DNA from: PALSA-612 sp963776375
GTDB taxonomy: Bacteria > Actinomycetota > Thermoleophilia > Gaiellales > Gaiellaceae
Direction: 5' to 3'
Length of the DNA: 64,000 bases
NCBI GenBank assembly: GCA_963776375.1
Contig: CAVZMF010000002.1
Span: forward strand, 1,116,001-1,180,000
Below the pieces are notes generated by a model. It was not told the DNA's origin. It saw only the letters and a list, made by a program, of their open reading frames with translations, and ran no database searches. Made by a program: the position numbers and the translations under genes. This document shows positions 33,457 through 46,177 of this stretch, in pieces (the stretch's first letter is position 1; each line of letters opens with the position of its first letter).

Positions 33457-35454
33457 CTACGTCTTGACCTTTGCCTTCGCCTTGACCTTTGCCTTTGCCT
33501 TCGCCTTGACCTTCGGCTTGGGCTGCACCAGAGGCTGGAGGTTCTTGGCGATGTCGATCATCGTCTCGTTGGAGAGCGAGTCGAGCAGCGTGTTCACGAC
33601 CCAGTAGCTCGCCTTGGGCGAGTCCAGGACGACCATGTGCAGGTGCGGGCCGTGGTAGTAGAAGTTGTAGGAGCGTCCGCCGATCACGCGGTGGAAGTTC
33701 TTCTCCGCCAGCACCGGTGCGTCCTTCCAGTTCGTCTGCTCGATGCCCCAGTACTCGTTCTCGCTCGGGCGACGGTAGACCAGGCGCACGGCCTTGAACT
33801 TGCCGTCGATCGTGTAGACGCGCATGGGCGGGTCGCCGCCGTACGTGTCCGGGATCGACTCCGACTCGAGCACGTTCGGGACCATCAGCGGGAAGGGCAC
33901 GGCCCGCTGGGCCGTGTGGACGAGCGGCTCGGTGGAGGAGCGCGCGGCGTACACGCTCGGCGACTGGTGCTTGATCACGGGTGCCTGCGGGACCGGGGTC
34001 AGCGCGTTGTGGTAGGTGACGCCGACGACGATGCAGAGCATCGTCCCGCCGCCGCAGATGGGCCGTAGCGTCGTCGGGAGCGGAGCGGCGTCGGCCGGGG
34101 CCATGACCTTGGCGAGCGACCCGGCGGCGGCCTTCCCGCGCTTGCTCCAGGACTGGTAGTAGACCTTCGTGTGGAAGAGCTTCGACGGCGCGTTCGCCTC
34201 CTGGCCGTGGGGCGGCTGCAGCATTCGGTAGCCGCGCTGGAGAAGGCGGTAGTTCGCGTCCGCGGCCGCGCCCGGGACGCCGTTCCCGTTCAGGACGACG
34301 ATCGACGTCTGCGACGGCTTCGGCGCCGCCTGCTTGACCTTGCCACCGAGCGCGACGGTGTTCGCCTCGTCCGTGTCCTTCACGCACGGCGTCACGAACT
34401 GGCGGACGGCGGACTCGATGTTCGACGGGTCGGTGGTCAGATCCGAGTAACCGGTCAGGTTCGCGATCTTGGCCTGGCAGAAGTGGCCCTTGGGCAAGTC
34501 GCGGGCGAACTGGGCGTACCCCGCGAGCACCCCGATCGACAGGTGGTGGCCGCCCGGGAGCGCGATCTTCACGTTGTCGCTGACGGCGCCGACCAGGCTG
34601 GGGATGTCGTCGACCGAGAACGAGGACGCGAACTGCTCCTTCAGCGCCTGCACGAATAGCTGCTGCCGCGCGTTGCGGACGAGGTCCGAGTCGGTGTGCC
34701 GGTAGCGGACGTAGTCGAGAGCCGCCCCGCCCGTGAGCCGCTGGTAGCCGGGCTGCAGGTTGATCTTCGCGTACCCGTACGGGCCCGTCTTGTCGTTGAA
34801 GTAGCGGCGGTCGACGTCGACCCAGGTGCCGCCGAGCGTGTTGACCACCTTCTTGAAGCCGCGGAAGTCGACCGTGATCAGGTAGTTGACGGGCAGGTGC
34901 GTCAGCGCCTCGACCGTCCCCAGGCTGCCGAGCGGGCCGCAGCGCGAGTAGGCCGCGTTGATCTTGTCGGTGTAGGGCGTGATACCCGGGCAGTGGATCT
35001 CGACGTCGAGGTCGCGGGGGAACGAGAGCATCGCGATCGTCTTCGAGACGGGGTCGCTGCGGAGCAGCATCATCGTGTCCGACCGTGACGGCGCGCCGCC
35101 CTCGCCGGCCCGATGGTCATAGCCGAGCACGAGCGCGATCGTGGCATGGTCCGGCGCGACCGGGTGCAGGTTCTTGGCGATGTCGGGCGCGTCGGCTCCG
35201 TGGTATTCGATCGCCGCGACGCTCTCGTGGAGCCAGAGGTACACGCCGCCGGCGAAGCCTGCAGCGACCAGGACGAGCACGAGGCCGATCCACGCGAACA
35301 CCCTGCCCACCCGTCGGAGGCGCCCCTTCTGCGGCGGCCCCTCGATCGTGTAGAGCGTCATCGGGGAGAGCGCGTCCGGCGGCAGGGTCGCGCGACCGGA
35401 GCCGTTTCCGTCGAAGGCCGTGCGGCCGTGTCCTCGTTTGAGCGTCGTGCGCAC
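33457..35454 (-). CDS. LytR-CpsA-Psr (LCP) family cell-wall polymer ligase with extra C-terminal domains
   Basis: LCP enzymes transfer lipid-linked glycopolymers to peptidoglycan. A cytoplasmic N-terminus precedes one membrane helix ('VFAWIGLVLVLVAAGFAGGV', about 48-70). The catalytic LCP domain follows: 'SRSDTMMLLRSDPVSKTIAM' with 'LSFPRDLDVEI', 'DKINAAYSRCGPLGSLGTV', 'DFRGFKKVVNTLGG' and 'ALDYVRYRHTDSDLVRNARQ'. Near residue 375 a LytR_C-like domain begins ('TSIVVLNGNGVPGAAADANY'). A further 170 residues ('GGDPPMRVYTIDGKFKAVRL', 'NFYYHGPHLHMVVLDS') match nothing I know. The protein ends in an 18-residue Lys/Ala/Val tail. Length 665, longer than most. Start GTG 35454 or ATG 35361. Confidence 0.88.
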   Translation of the reverse strand: MRTTLKRGHGRTAFDGNGSGRATLPPDALSPMTLYTIEGPPQKGRLRRVGRVFAWIGLVLVLVAAGFAGGVYLWLHESVAAIEYHGADAPDIAKNLHPVAPDHATIALVLGYDHRAGEGGAPSRSDTMMLLRSDPVSKTIAMLSFPRDLDVEIHCPGITPYTDKINAAYSRCGPLGSLGTVEALTHLPVNYLITVDFRGFKKVVNTLGGTWVDVDRRYFNDKTGPYGYAKINLQPGYQRLTGGAALDYVRYRHTDSDLVRNARQQLFVQALKEQFASSFSVDDIPSLVGAVSDNVKIALPGGHHLSIGVLAGYAQFARDLPKGHFCQAKIANLTGYSDLTTDPSNIESAVRQFVTPCVKDTDEANTVALGGKVKQAAPKPSQTSIVVLNGNGVPGAAADANYRLLQRGYRMLQPPHGQEANAPSKLFHTKVYYQSWSKRGKAAAGSLAKVMAPADAAPLPTTLRPICGGGTMLCIVVGVTYHNALTPVPQAPVIKHQSPSVYAARSSTEPLVHTAQRAVPFPLMVPNVLESESIPDTYGGDPPMRVYTIDGKFKAVRLVYRRPSENEYWGIEQTNWKDAPVLAEKNFHRVIGGRSYNFYYHGPHLHMVVLDSPKASYWVVNTLLDSLSNETMIDIAKNLQPLVQPKPKVKAKAKAKVKAKAKVKT

Positions 35455-35531
35455 GAGCAGGTGAGAGTGTGCGACCGGGCGCCGAAGAGGGCCCGAAGCA
35501 GATCACCCAGGATACCCGAGGGGGCTGATGG

Positions 35532-36196
35532 CTATTCCTGGATCCGGCCTACGACGGCGGCGGCGATCTTCCTCTCGAAGTCGCTCGGCACGGGCTCGCC
35601 CGCCGAGCTGAAGAACATGGCCACGTCGACCGCGCCCCTGTTCACCGCAACGATGTCGATCGTCGCCGGGACCTGCTGGTTGCCGCTCTTCACGGTAAAG
35701 ACGACGCGGTAGGCCGCCGACCGGTCGCCGTGGCCCGGGAAGGCGAGCCGACCGGCCGAGTGCAGGGTGATGTGCCCCCGCGTCCCCGCGCTGACCACGC
35801 TCTCGCCCAGGCAGCGCGCGAGCTCGGGCCGGACGACGAGCGCGTAGGCCTGCTGCGCCTGCTTCGCCGACCGGAAGATGCCGACGGACGAGGAGACGTA
35901 GAGGCCGTCCGCGCGCGTGAAGTCGGGCGACGTGTAGTCGCCGATCTGGGTCAGCTTCGACTGGTCCGGGCGGTAGTAGGGGCAGCGCGGGCTCGAGCGC
36001 TCGGGCTGCGACGGCTCGGCCTTCCAGCCGAAGCCGGGCAGGTCACGGAGCCCGACGGCGATCTGCTTCGCGCGCGCCTGCACGGCCGGCTTGATCGCCT
36101 TCTTCGGCTCCGGCGAGGAACCGGCAGCCGCTGCCGCAGCCGTCGCGGTCAGCGCCGCGAAGGTCCCGAGCAGCACGAGCAGTCTCATCCCCGCGC

Positions 36197-36200
<4 letters not shown>
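35532..36200 (-). CDS. Secreted protein of unknown function
   Basis: ATG 36200 overlaps the metH stop (ATGA). Signal peptide 'MRLLVLLGTFAALTATAAAA' is followed by a mature domain of about 190 residues with two Cys ('RCPYYRPDQSKL', 'ARCLGESVV'). The pattern 'FRSAKQAQQAYALVVRPELA' and the late 'AAYRVVFTVKSGNQQVPATI' resembles the sensor-like or PknH-like extracellular domains of actinobacteria, but I cannot assign it. No catalytic motif. Overlap with metH is odd for a secreted protein and may only reflect compact packing. Confidence 0.65.
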
Positions 36201-39812
<3,612 letters not shown>

Positions 39813-39831
39813 ACCGGCCTCCTACAAGAAC

Positions 39832-39867
39832 GGCTCCCGCCTGAGAGACGCGGGAGCCAGAAGGCTC
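39832..39867 (-). promoter_or_regulatory. Two overlapping hairpins in the metH leader (possible attenuator or riboswitch platform)
   Basis: On the minus strand a perfect nine-base stem (GGCTCCCGC ... GCGGGAGCC, 39832-39858) ends nine bases ahead of the metH AGGAGG. A second stem, GAGCC-TTCT-GGCTC (39854-39867), uses part of the same strand, so the two cannot both form. This is the plan of a switch that hides or frees the ribosome-binding site or ends transcription early. The roughly 120 bases upstream contain no B12-box or SAM-I core that I can match, so the ligand, if any, is unknown. Confidence 0.5.
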
Positions 39868-39980
39868 GCGGGCTCTTTAGGCGTTTGATAACCCGGTCGC
39901 CAAGCTGCCTTTCAAAGCTCTCCGGGGATTTCAGCGTAGCAGCCTGTTTACCGAGGTGGACACGTGGTGACTCTTCAAGC

Positions 39981-40082
39981 ATGAAGCTGTTCACGAAGAA
40001 GCGCTACGCGACCATCGGCTGGCTCGCTCTTTTCTTCGCACGGCGTTACGTCAGGCGCCGCCTGCGCAGCAGGACCGCCTAG
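39981..40082 (+). CDS. Possible 33-residue basic membrane peptide
   Basis: The short frame starts at ATG 39981 and reads 'MKLFTKKRYATIGWLALFFA' followed by a very basic tail with seven Arg, ending at a stop that overlaps the convergent VOC gene stop. One short hydrophobic segment between two basic ends suggests a membrane-surface peptide. Only a weak ribosome-binding site (AGGTGG, 24 bases away) is visible. Coding is possible, not proven; the alternative is that this is just part of the metH/VOC spacer. Confidence 0.35.
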   Translation: MKLFTKKRYATIGWLALFFARRYVRRRLRSRTA

Positions 40083-40461
40083 CGGTCGTACGAGATCAGC
40101 TCGAGCAGGGAGCCGTCCGGGTCCCGGAAGTAGACGCTGCGGCCGCGGCCGCCTGCGCCCTGGCGTTCGACCGGCCCCTCCTCGATCTCGACACCGTGTG
40201 ACGCCAGATGCTCTGCGGCCTCCTCGGCCGTCCCCGGCCAGCGGAAGCACAGGTCGGAGTTGCCCGGCCGCACGGGGTCGGCGGCACGCGGATGCGGTGT
40301 CGATCCGGGTCCGTGCACGTTCAGCTGCTGATCGGTGAACCGATAGGCGAAGCGCCCTTTTTCGAGCTCGACCAACTCGGCGCCCAGCACCTCGGCGTAG
40401 AACCTGTTCGACCGCTCCCAGTCGGAGACCGCGATCACGCAGTGGTCCAGTTTGACCGCAC
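40079..40461 (-). CDS. VOC-family (glyoxalase-like) protein, start uncertain
   Basis: The protein has the VOC beta-alpha-beta plan: 'VKLDHCVIAVSDWERSNRFY', 'VLGAELVELEKGRFAYRFTD', 'QQLNVHGPGSTPHPRAADP' and 'RSVYFRDPDGSLLELISYDR'. His/Glu positions (first-strand His, GPG-His region, final Glu) fit a metal-dependent lyase or dioxygenase relative. The natural start would be just before VKLDHC. A GTG at 40461 precedes it but is one base out of frame ('GTGCG' then 'GTCAAACTG'), so either a missing base or a rare start is needed. The next in-frame ATG lies about 110 bases upstream and gives a doubtful extension. Length near 125 residues. Substrate unknown. Confidence 0.75.
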
Positions 40462-40669
40462 GAAGTCTTCCGACTTCGCGCGGCGAGGTTCTCCGAGAGC
40501 GTTCCCGGCCGACGCCGGCCGAGCCGGCATCGGCGGCAGATGTGTCTTGGCGCCTGCCATCCGCGTCCATCGCCATCGACGTGTCACTCCTCGCCTTCCC
40601 TGTAGTCGCTCGCGTCCTGCTGCCGAATCTAAAGAAAACGGGGCCGCCCGTGCGTCTTAATGGCAGACG

Positions 40670-41152
40670 ATGATCCCGCTCAGGCGATCCGGCGCCGCTC
40701 TGGCAGACATCGAAGCCGTTTACCGGACGTGCTTCTCCCAGTTCTGTGGCGTCGCCGCCGCGATCCTGCACGACCGCGAGGCGGGCCGCGACGCCGTCCA
40801 GGACGCGTTCGCCAAGGCTGTCCGCAGCCGCCGCACGTTCCGCCGAGACGGCTCGCTCGAGGCCTGGCTGTGGCGAACGGTGGTCAACACCGCGATCAGC
40901 GAACGGCGGCGGACCACCCCGGACATGACCGGGAACGCGGCGACGAGCGACGAGGCTGAGGCGGACGACGTCCGCGCCGCGATCCAGCAGCTTCCCGAGC
41001 GCCAGCGACTCGTCGTCTTTCTCCGCTACTGGGCCGACCTCGACTACGCCGCAATCGCGGACGCGCTCGCGATCGCCCCCGGCACCGTCGCGGCGGCACT
41101 GCACGCGGCGCACGGCTCGCTTCGCACCAGCCTCGAGGAGGTACGCACGTGA
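40670..41152 (+). CDS. ECF-type RNA polymerase sigma factor
   Basis: This 160-residue protein has region 2 ('IEAVYRTCFSQFCGVAAAIL' and 'EAGRDAVQDAFAKAVRSRRT', 'LEAWLWRTVVNTAISERRR') and region 4 ('IQQLPERQRLVVFLRYWADL', 'DYAAIADALAIAPGTVAAAL'). ATG 40670 comes after a weak Shine-Dalgarno; the spacer ahead is about 200 bases. The downstream membrane gene overlaps by four bases (GTGA), so the two are made together, the usual arrangement of an ECF factor and its regulator. It differs clearly from the ECF factor at 22776. Confidence 0.9.
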   Translation: MIPLRRSGAALADIEAVYRTCFSQFCGVAAAILHDREAGRDAVQDAFAKAVRSRRTFRRDGSLEAWLWRTVVNTAISERRRTTPDMTGNAATSDEAEADDVRAAIQQLPERQRLVVFLRYWADLDYAAIADALAIAPGTVAAALHAAHGSLRTSLEEVRT

Positions 41153-41748
41153 GCGATCTCGCATCCGTGATCAGAGACACCGCCGTCCCCGGCGAGTGGG
41201 CGCCGGACTGGGAAGACGTCCTCCGCCGCGCCGGCAGACCATCCCGCTCGCGCTCGAGGCACGTCGCGGCGATCGGCGTCGCCGTCGCGGTCGCGCTCGT
41301 CCTCACGCTGCCCGGTATCGGTGTCGGGGGCAGGCTCAAGGATCTGATCGCCGGCTCGAGCGGGCCCGGCTTCCAGCTGCGCGCCGAGCTCTCTCTGCCC
41401 AACGGAGCTGCGGCCGGCACCGTCACGATGGTCACGTCGCGTCTCTTCGTCGAGGTTTCACCGCGGACGGGGCGGGTCGTGCCGCATCCATTCCGCCGAC
41501 CACACGTCCCCTTCGAGCCGCAGAAGTTCAGGTGGACGCTCGATCTCCGCGATTTCGCCTCAGCCGCCTCGGCAGGGATCCGAGGTGTCACGACGCTCTG
41601 CGCCCCGTGCCCCGACGGAGCTCACGGCGTGTTCAGCGCGCGCCGGAGGCAGCTCGCGGAGATCTTCGGTCACGCCGTCGTCGTCGTCCGGACGAACGGA
41701 GGAACGGCCCGCGGAACGCTCGACGTCGTTCCGCCCCGGCGCCGTTAG
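41149..41748 (+). CDS. Single-pass membrane protein, partner of the ECF sigma factor
   Basis: The 199-residue protein has a cytoplasmic N-terminus of about 38 residues, one membrane helix ('HVAAIGVAVAVALVLTLPGI') and an external domain of about 140 residues with one close Cys pair ('LCAPC'). Translational overlap with the sigma factor suggests an anti-sigma or sensor role. It lacks the usual zinc-binding HxxxCxxC motif, so it is not a standard ZAS anti-sigma. Could also be an exported effector of the sigma regulon. The gene ends close to the atpC stop, converging. Confidence 0.6.
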   Translation: MSDLASVIRDTAVPGEWAPDWEDVLRRAGRPSRSRSRHVAAIGVAVAVALVLTLPGIGVGGRLKDLIAGSSGPGFQLRAELSLPNGAAAGTVTMVTSRLFVEVSPRTGRVVPHPFRRPHVPFEPQKFRWTLDLRDFASAASAGIRGVTTLCAPCPDGAHGVFSARRRQLAEIFGHAVVVVRTNGGTARGTLDVVPPRRR

Positions 41749-41793
41749 CCCGCCGGCGGCGCCGCGACGCTCTAGATCGGCGCGACAGCCGGG

Positions 41794-42255
41794 CTAGCCC
41801 GAGGGCGGGGCGGCGACACGGAGGTCGGCCGGCGGGCCGGCCGCGACCGAGAGCTGGTTTTCGGCGTGGCGGATGCGCTGCTCGAGCTGCCAGCGGTCGG
41901 CCTCTGACGCACCGGCTTCGACCTGCTCCAGCTCTGCGCGGGCCTCCTCGAGCTGCTGCTGCGCTCGGTCGCGGTCGATCTCCCGCACGTCGATCGCATC
42001 GTCGACGAGCGCCAGCGCCCGGTCCTGCTCGACCTTGAAGAAGCCGGGCCCGGTCGCGAACTCGAGCACCTCGTTCTCGTGCACGTGGACGCGCGTCGAT
42101 CCGGCCTTCAGCATGGCCACGAGCGGCGCGTGCCGCGCGAGGATGCCGATCTCGCCGGCGTCGCCGGGGACGATCAGCATCTCGGCCTCGCCCTCGTACA
42201 CCGCCCCGTCCGGGGTGACGAGCGAGACCTCGAACCGCCGGCGCTCGTCGGCCAC
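41794..42255 (-). CDS. atpC: ATP synthase epsilon subunit
   Basis: Epsilon sits on the central stalk and damps ATP hydrolysis. The beta-sandwich is clear: 'RRFEVSLVTPDGAVYEGEAE', 'LIVPGDAGEIGILARHAPLV' and 'LEFATGPGFFKVEQDRALAL'. A C-terminal two-helix part with 'EIDRDRAQQQLEEARAELEQ' follows; the total of about 153 residues is a little long for the family (about 130-140). GTG 42255 is preferred over GTG/ATG choices further up to 42285, because homologues begin just before 'ADERRRFEV'. It follows atpD after a hairpin; the rest of the atp genes lie beyond 51 kb. Confidence 0.9.
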   Translation of the reverse strand: MADERRRFEVSLVTPDGAVYEGEAEMLIVPGDAGEIGILARHAPLVAMLKAGSTRVHVHENEVLEFATGPGFFKVEQDRALALVDDAIDVREIDRDRAQQQLEEARAELEQVEAGASEADRWQLEQRIRHAENQLSVAAGPPADLRVAAPPSG

Positions 42256-42376
42256 TAGACGATTGGTCGAAATTTCGCCGACCACTCGTCCAGCTGTGGT
42301 CGCCTGGGTGGAATCAACGCGCAGCGGCCAAGTCGCGAACCGGGAGACGCGCAGCGCCTCGCCTTCCGACTCCAGC

Positions 42377-42413
42377 TAGATGATCGGTCGATGAGTTTCC
42401 GATCGATCATCTA
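42377..42413 (-). terminator. Hairpin between atpD and atpC
   Basis: A 14-base stem with one mismatch (TAGATGATCGGTCG pairs with CGATCGATCATCTA) and a nine-base loop overlaps the atpD stop codon. Such intercistronic hairpins tune the ratio of atp subunits or mark mRNA processing. It is not followed by a T-tract. The 120-base spacer after it leads to atpC. Confidence 0.5.
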
Positions 42414-43943
42414 CGCGACGACGGCCGCGCCCTTGGCCTTCTCGAGGGCGCCGTCGATCGAGCCGACCATGTAGAACGCCTGCTCGGGCAGGTCGTCGTG
42501 CTTGCCGGCGATGATCTCGGAGAAGCCCGCGATCGTGTCCTCGAGCTTCACGTACTCGCCGGGCGTGCCCGTGAACTGCTCGGCGACGAAGTTCGGCTGC
42601 GACAGGAAGCGCTGGATCTTGCGCGCCCGCTGCACCGTCAGCTTGTCCTCGTCCGACAGCTCGTCCATGCCCAGGATGGCGATGATGTCCTGCAGGTCGC
42701 GGTAGCGCTGCAGGACCTCCTGCACCTGCGTCGCCGTCTGGTAGTGCTCCTGCGAGACGATGCCGGGCTGGAGCGCGCGAGAGAACGAGTCGAGCGGGTC
42801 GACGGCCGGGTAGATGCCCTGCTCGACCAGCGTCCGCGTCAGCACGACCGAGGAGTCGAGGTGCGCGAACGTGTTCGCAGGCGCGGGGTCGGTGAGGTCG
42901 TCGGCAGGCACGTAGATCGCCTGCACCGACGTGATCGAGCCCGTCCGCGTCGAGGTGATGCGCTCCTGCAGCTGGCCCATCTCGGTCGCGAGCGTCGGCT
43001 GGTAGCCGACCGCGCTCGGCATGCGGCCGAGCAGCGCGGAAACCTCGGAGCCCGCCTGGGTGAAGCGGAAGATGTTGTCGATGAAGAGGAGCACGTCCTG
43101 GCCCTGGTCGCGGAAGTACTCGGCCATGGTCAATCCCGAGAGGCCGACCCGGAGCCTCGCGCCCGGTGGCTCGTTCATCTGCCCGTAGACGAGCGCGACC
43201 TTGTCGAGCACTCCCGACTCCGTCATCTCCAGGAGCAGGTCGTTGCCCTCCCGCGTGCGCTCGCCGACGCCCGCGAACACCGAAACGCCGCCGTGCTGCT
43301 GGGCGACGTTGTGGATCAGCTCCTGGATGAGCACGGTCTTGCCGAGCCCCGCGCCGCCGAACAGGCCGACCTTGCCGCCGCGGATGAAGGGCGCGAGCAG
43401 GTCGACGACTTTCAGCCCGGTCTCGAAGACCTCGATCTTCGGCGACAGCTCGCTGAACGCGGGCGGATCGCGGTGGATCGACCAGCGCTCGCCGACGTTC
43501 TCGGGCTCCGGCTTGTTGTCGACCGGCGCGCCGACGACGTTCCAGACGCGGCCCAGCGTGCTGTCGCCCACCGGCACCGTGATCGGCTGGCCGGTGTCGA
43601 CGACGTCGGTACCCCGGGAGAGGCCGTCGGTCGAGTCCATGGCGACCGCGCGGACCCGGTCGTCCCCGAGGTGCTGCTGGACCTCGGCGATCAGATCGAG
43701 CGCCGGACGGCCGGCCTCGGCGGGAACGGAGATGCGGACGGCGTTGTAGATCGCCGGCAGCTGGTCCGGGAAGACGGCATCGAGAACGACGCCCTTGATC
43801 TCGACGATCTTGCCGACGTTCTCGGCTCCTTCGTCGCCGAGTCCCCTGCGCCTCGGAGCAAGATCGCCAGCTTCGCTGCCGTCTTTCTCCTCGGCTTCGG
43901 GGTTGTCGCCGTTGGTCGCGCCGTCCGTGTCCGTGCTAGGCAT
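42411..43943 (-). CDS. atpD: ATP synthase beta subunit with acidic N-terminal extension
   Basis: Beta carries the catalytic sites of F1. The 510-residue product holds Walker A 'GLFGGAGLGKTVLIQELIHN', the 'GVGERTREGNDL' segment, Walker B 'DVLLFIDNIFRFTQAG', 'PSAVGYQPTLATEMG' and the DELSEED-type loop 'LGMDELSDEDKL'. The core starts near residue 43 ('VGKIVEIKGVVLDAVFPD'). About 42 extra residues, rich in Asp/Glu, precede it. ATG 43943 has CAGGAG at the right distance, and no start lies closer to the core, so the extension seems real. The gene stands apart from atpA and has its own upstream region. Confidence 0.97.
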   Translation of the reverse strand: MPSTDTDGATNGDNPEAEEKDGSEAGDLAPRRRGLGDEGAENVGKIVEIKGVVLDAVFPDQLPAIYNAVRISVPAEAGRPALDLIAEVQQHLGDDRVRAVAMDSTDGLSRGTDVVDTGQPITVPVGDSTLGRVWNVVGAPVDNKPEPENVGERWSIHRDPPAFSELSPKIEVFETGLKVVDLLAPFIRGGKVGLFGGAGLGKTVLIQELIHNVAQQHGGVSVFAGVGERTREGNDLLLEMTESGVLDKVALVYGQMNEPPGARLRVGLSGLTMAEYFRDQGQDVLLFIDNIFRFTQAGSEVSALLGRMPSAVGYQPTLATEMGQLQERITSTRTGSITSVQAIYVPADDLTDPAPANTFAHLDSSVVLTRTLVEQGIYPAVDPLDSFSRALQPGIVSQEHYQTATQVQEVLQRYRDLQDIIAILGMDELSDEDKLTVQRARKIQRFLSQPNFVAEQFTGTPGEYVKLEDTIAGFSEIIAGKHDDLPEQAFYMVGSIDGALEKAKGAAVVA

Positions 43944-44197
43944 GTGGCTCCTGAATAGGTCGAGATAGGACGTGAGGCCGGGCGCGGAGTCGCGCTCGCA
44001 GGAGGGCGAGTCTACCCGAGCGCCGGAGCGCCCTGTCGCGCTTCGGGAGGTCCCGCAGGAGCTCGGCCGAGCGTTCCGCCGCCGCCAGCCTGGCGGCGTG
44101 GTCGAGGCCTCAGGAGTACTGGGTGACGAGAGACGCGAGCATGGCCTGAGCCTACCGTCCCGGCCCGATCCCGGGCGTTACGCGCGGGCCGCGACGC
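43944..44197. promoter_or_regulatory. 254-base spacer upstream of atpD
   Basis: No gene is recognised. The atpD Shine-Dalgarno (CAGGAG) is at its left end. On the minus strand a possible -10-like TAGACT stands about 70 bases upstream of the atpD ATG, with GCGACA as a weak -35 partner; this is a guess. A separate promoter would be needed because the peptide-transporter genes and the zinc-finger gene separate atpD from the other atp genes. Confidence 0.3.
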
Positions 44198-44641
44198 CTA
44201 CTGGTTGTGCGGATCGCCACGGAGAGCGATGCTCTCGGAGCCGACGCGGACGATCCGGTCGTCGGTCGCCTGCAGGCTGACAATGCGGTCGGCGCGTTGC
44301 GCCGGGCGGATCGTGCTGAGCGGCGTCGAGGGGCGCTGAGGCGCGGCGCCGCGCAGGCCGATGGCGAGCGCGAAGATGGACGCGGCAACCGCACCCGTCG
44401 AGATTCCGAGCGCCGGCCAGCGCCAGGCGCGCGGCGACGGGATCGAGACCGGGAAGGACAGCTGCTCCAGCGGCGCCCCCCGCACGACCTGTGTCTGCCA
44501 GGTGACATCCTCCGAAAAGCGGCGGCAGTCGCGGCACAGCGCCAGGTGGGCGCCGAGCAGGACGTGCTCGAATTTCGACAGCTCGTCGTCGAGCCGGAGC
44601 GAAATCCAGGCGCGGGACCGGTCACAAGCCAGTGGTCTCAT
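44198..44641 (-). CDS. Zinc-finger (anti-sigma type) membrane protein, orphan
   Basis: About 147 residues. The N-terminal domain has 'WISLRLDDELSKFEHVLLGA' followed by 'HLALCRDCRRF', the HxxxCxxC zinc motif of anti-sigma factors such as RsrA/ChrR types (zf-HC2). One membrane helix follows near residue 80 ('ALGISTGAVAASIFALAIGL') and a short external tail. No sigma gene is adjacent: the nearest is at 40670, beyond atpC/atpD. So it may pair with a distant sigma factor. Start at ATG 44641; a GTG one codon before is also possible. Confidence 0.7.
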   Translation of the reverse strand: MRPLACDRSRAWISLRLDDELSKFEHVLLGAHLALCRDCRRFSEDVTWQTQVVRGAPLEQLSFPVSIPSPRAWRWPALGISTGAVAASIFALAIGLRGAAPQRPSTPLSTIRPAQRADRIVSLQATDDRIVRVGSESIALRGDPHNQ

Positions 44642-44698
44642 CACCTAGTTGGACGGCTGATACCGCCCGGAGTTAGAAAGTCAGACATTCGAACTGCG

Positions 44699-45025
44699 CT
44701 AGAAGAGCTTATGTGCGGAGTCGGACACGGCGCCGAGAAGGATCAGGCTGACGCCGAGCACGATGAAGAGCACGGAGACGTTCACGGCCTCGCGGCGCTC
44801 CTCCGCGGACGCGCGCCGGACCCCGCGGGGGATGAACGAGGGCTTTTCGTCGTCCTTGCGGTCGTGCCGCAGCGGGCCGCGGTTGCCCACGAAGAAGCCG
44901 AAGATCAGGATCAGGCACCCGACGAGGTAGAAGCCGATCGCGATCGAGCGCTGCACCGAGGCGCCGGCGAGCGCGCCGAACAGCAGCGAGACCAGGACGG
45001 TCACGCCGCCGACCCCGATGAACAT
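44699..45025 (-). CDS. Small membrane protein of unknown function
   Basis: The product has three hydrophobic segments: 'MFIGVGGVTVLVSLLFGALA', 'IAIGFYLVGCLILIFGFFVG' and 'VLFIVLGVSLILLGAVSD', with a basic/acidic loop between the second and third. About 108 residues from ATG 45025. Coding character seems to begin a little earlier ('SRLAVLVGALRRFAL'), directly after the OppF stop, but no start codon is available there. Function is unknown; it is the last gene in line with the peptide transporter. Confidence 0.6.
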   Translation of the reverse strand: MFIGVGGVTVLVSLLFGALAGASVQRSIAIGFYLVGCLILIFGFFVGNRGPLRHDRKDDEKPSFIPRGVRRASAEERREAVNVSVLFIVLGVSLILLGAVSDSAHKLF

Positions 45026-45060
45026 GAGGGCGAAGCGGCGGAGTGCGCCGACGAGGACCG

Positions 45061-46173
<1,113 letters not shown>

Positions 46174-46177
<4 letters not shown>

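Noticed and set aside
39813..39980. Cobalamin riboswitch before metH
   Set aside because: No B12-box core or conserved aptamer segments seen, and the leader is shorter than usual for that class. Kept only as an unassigned structured leader.
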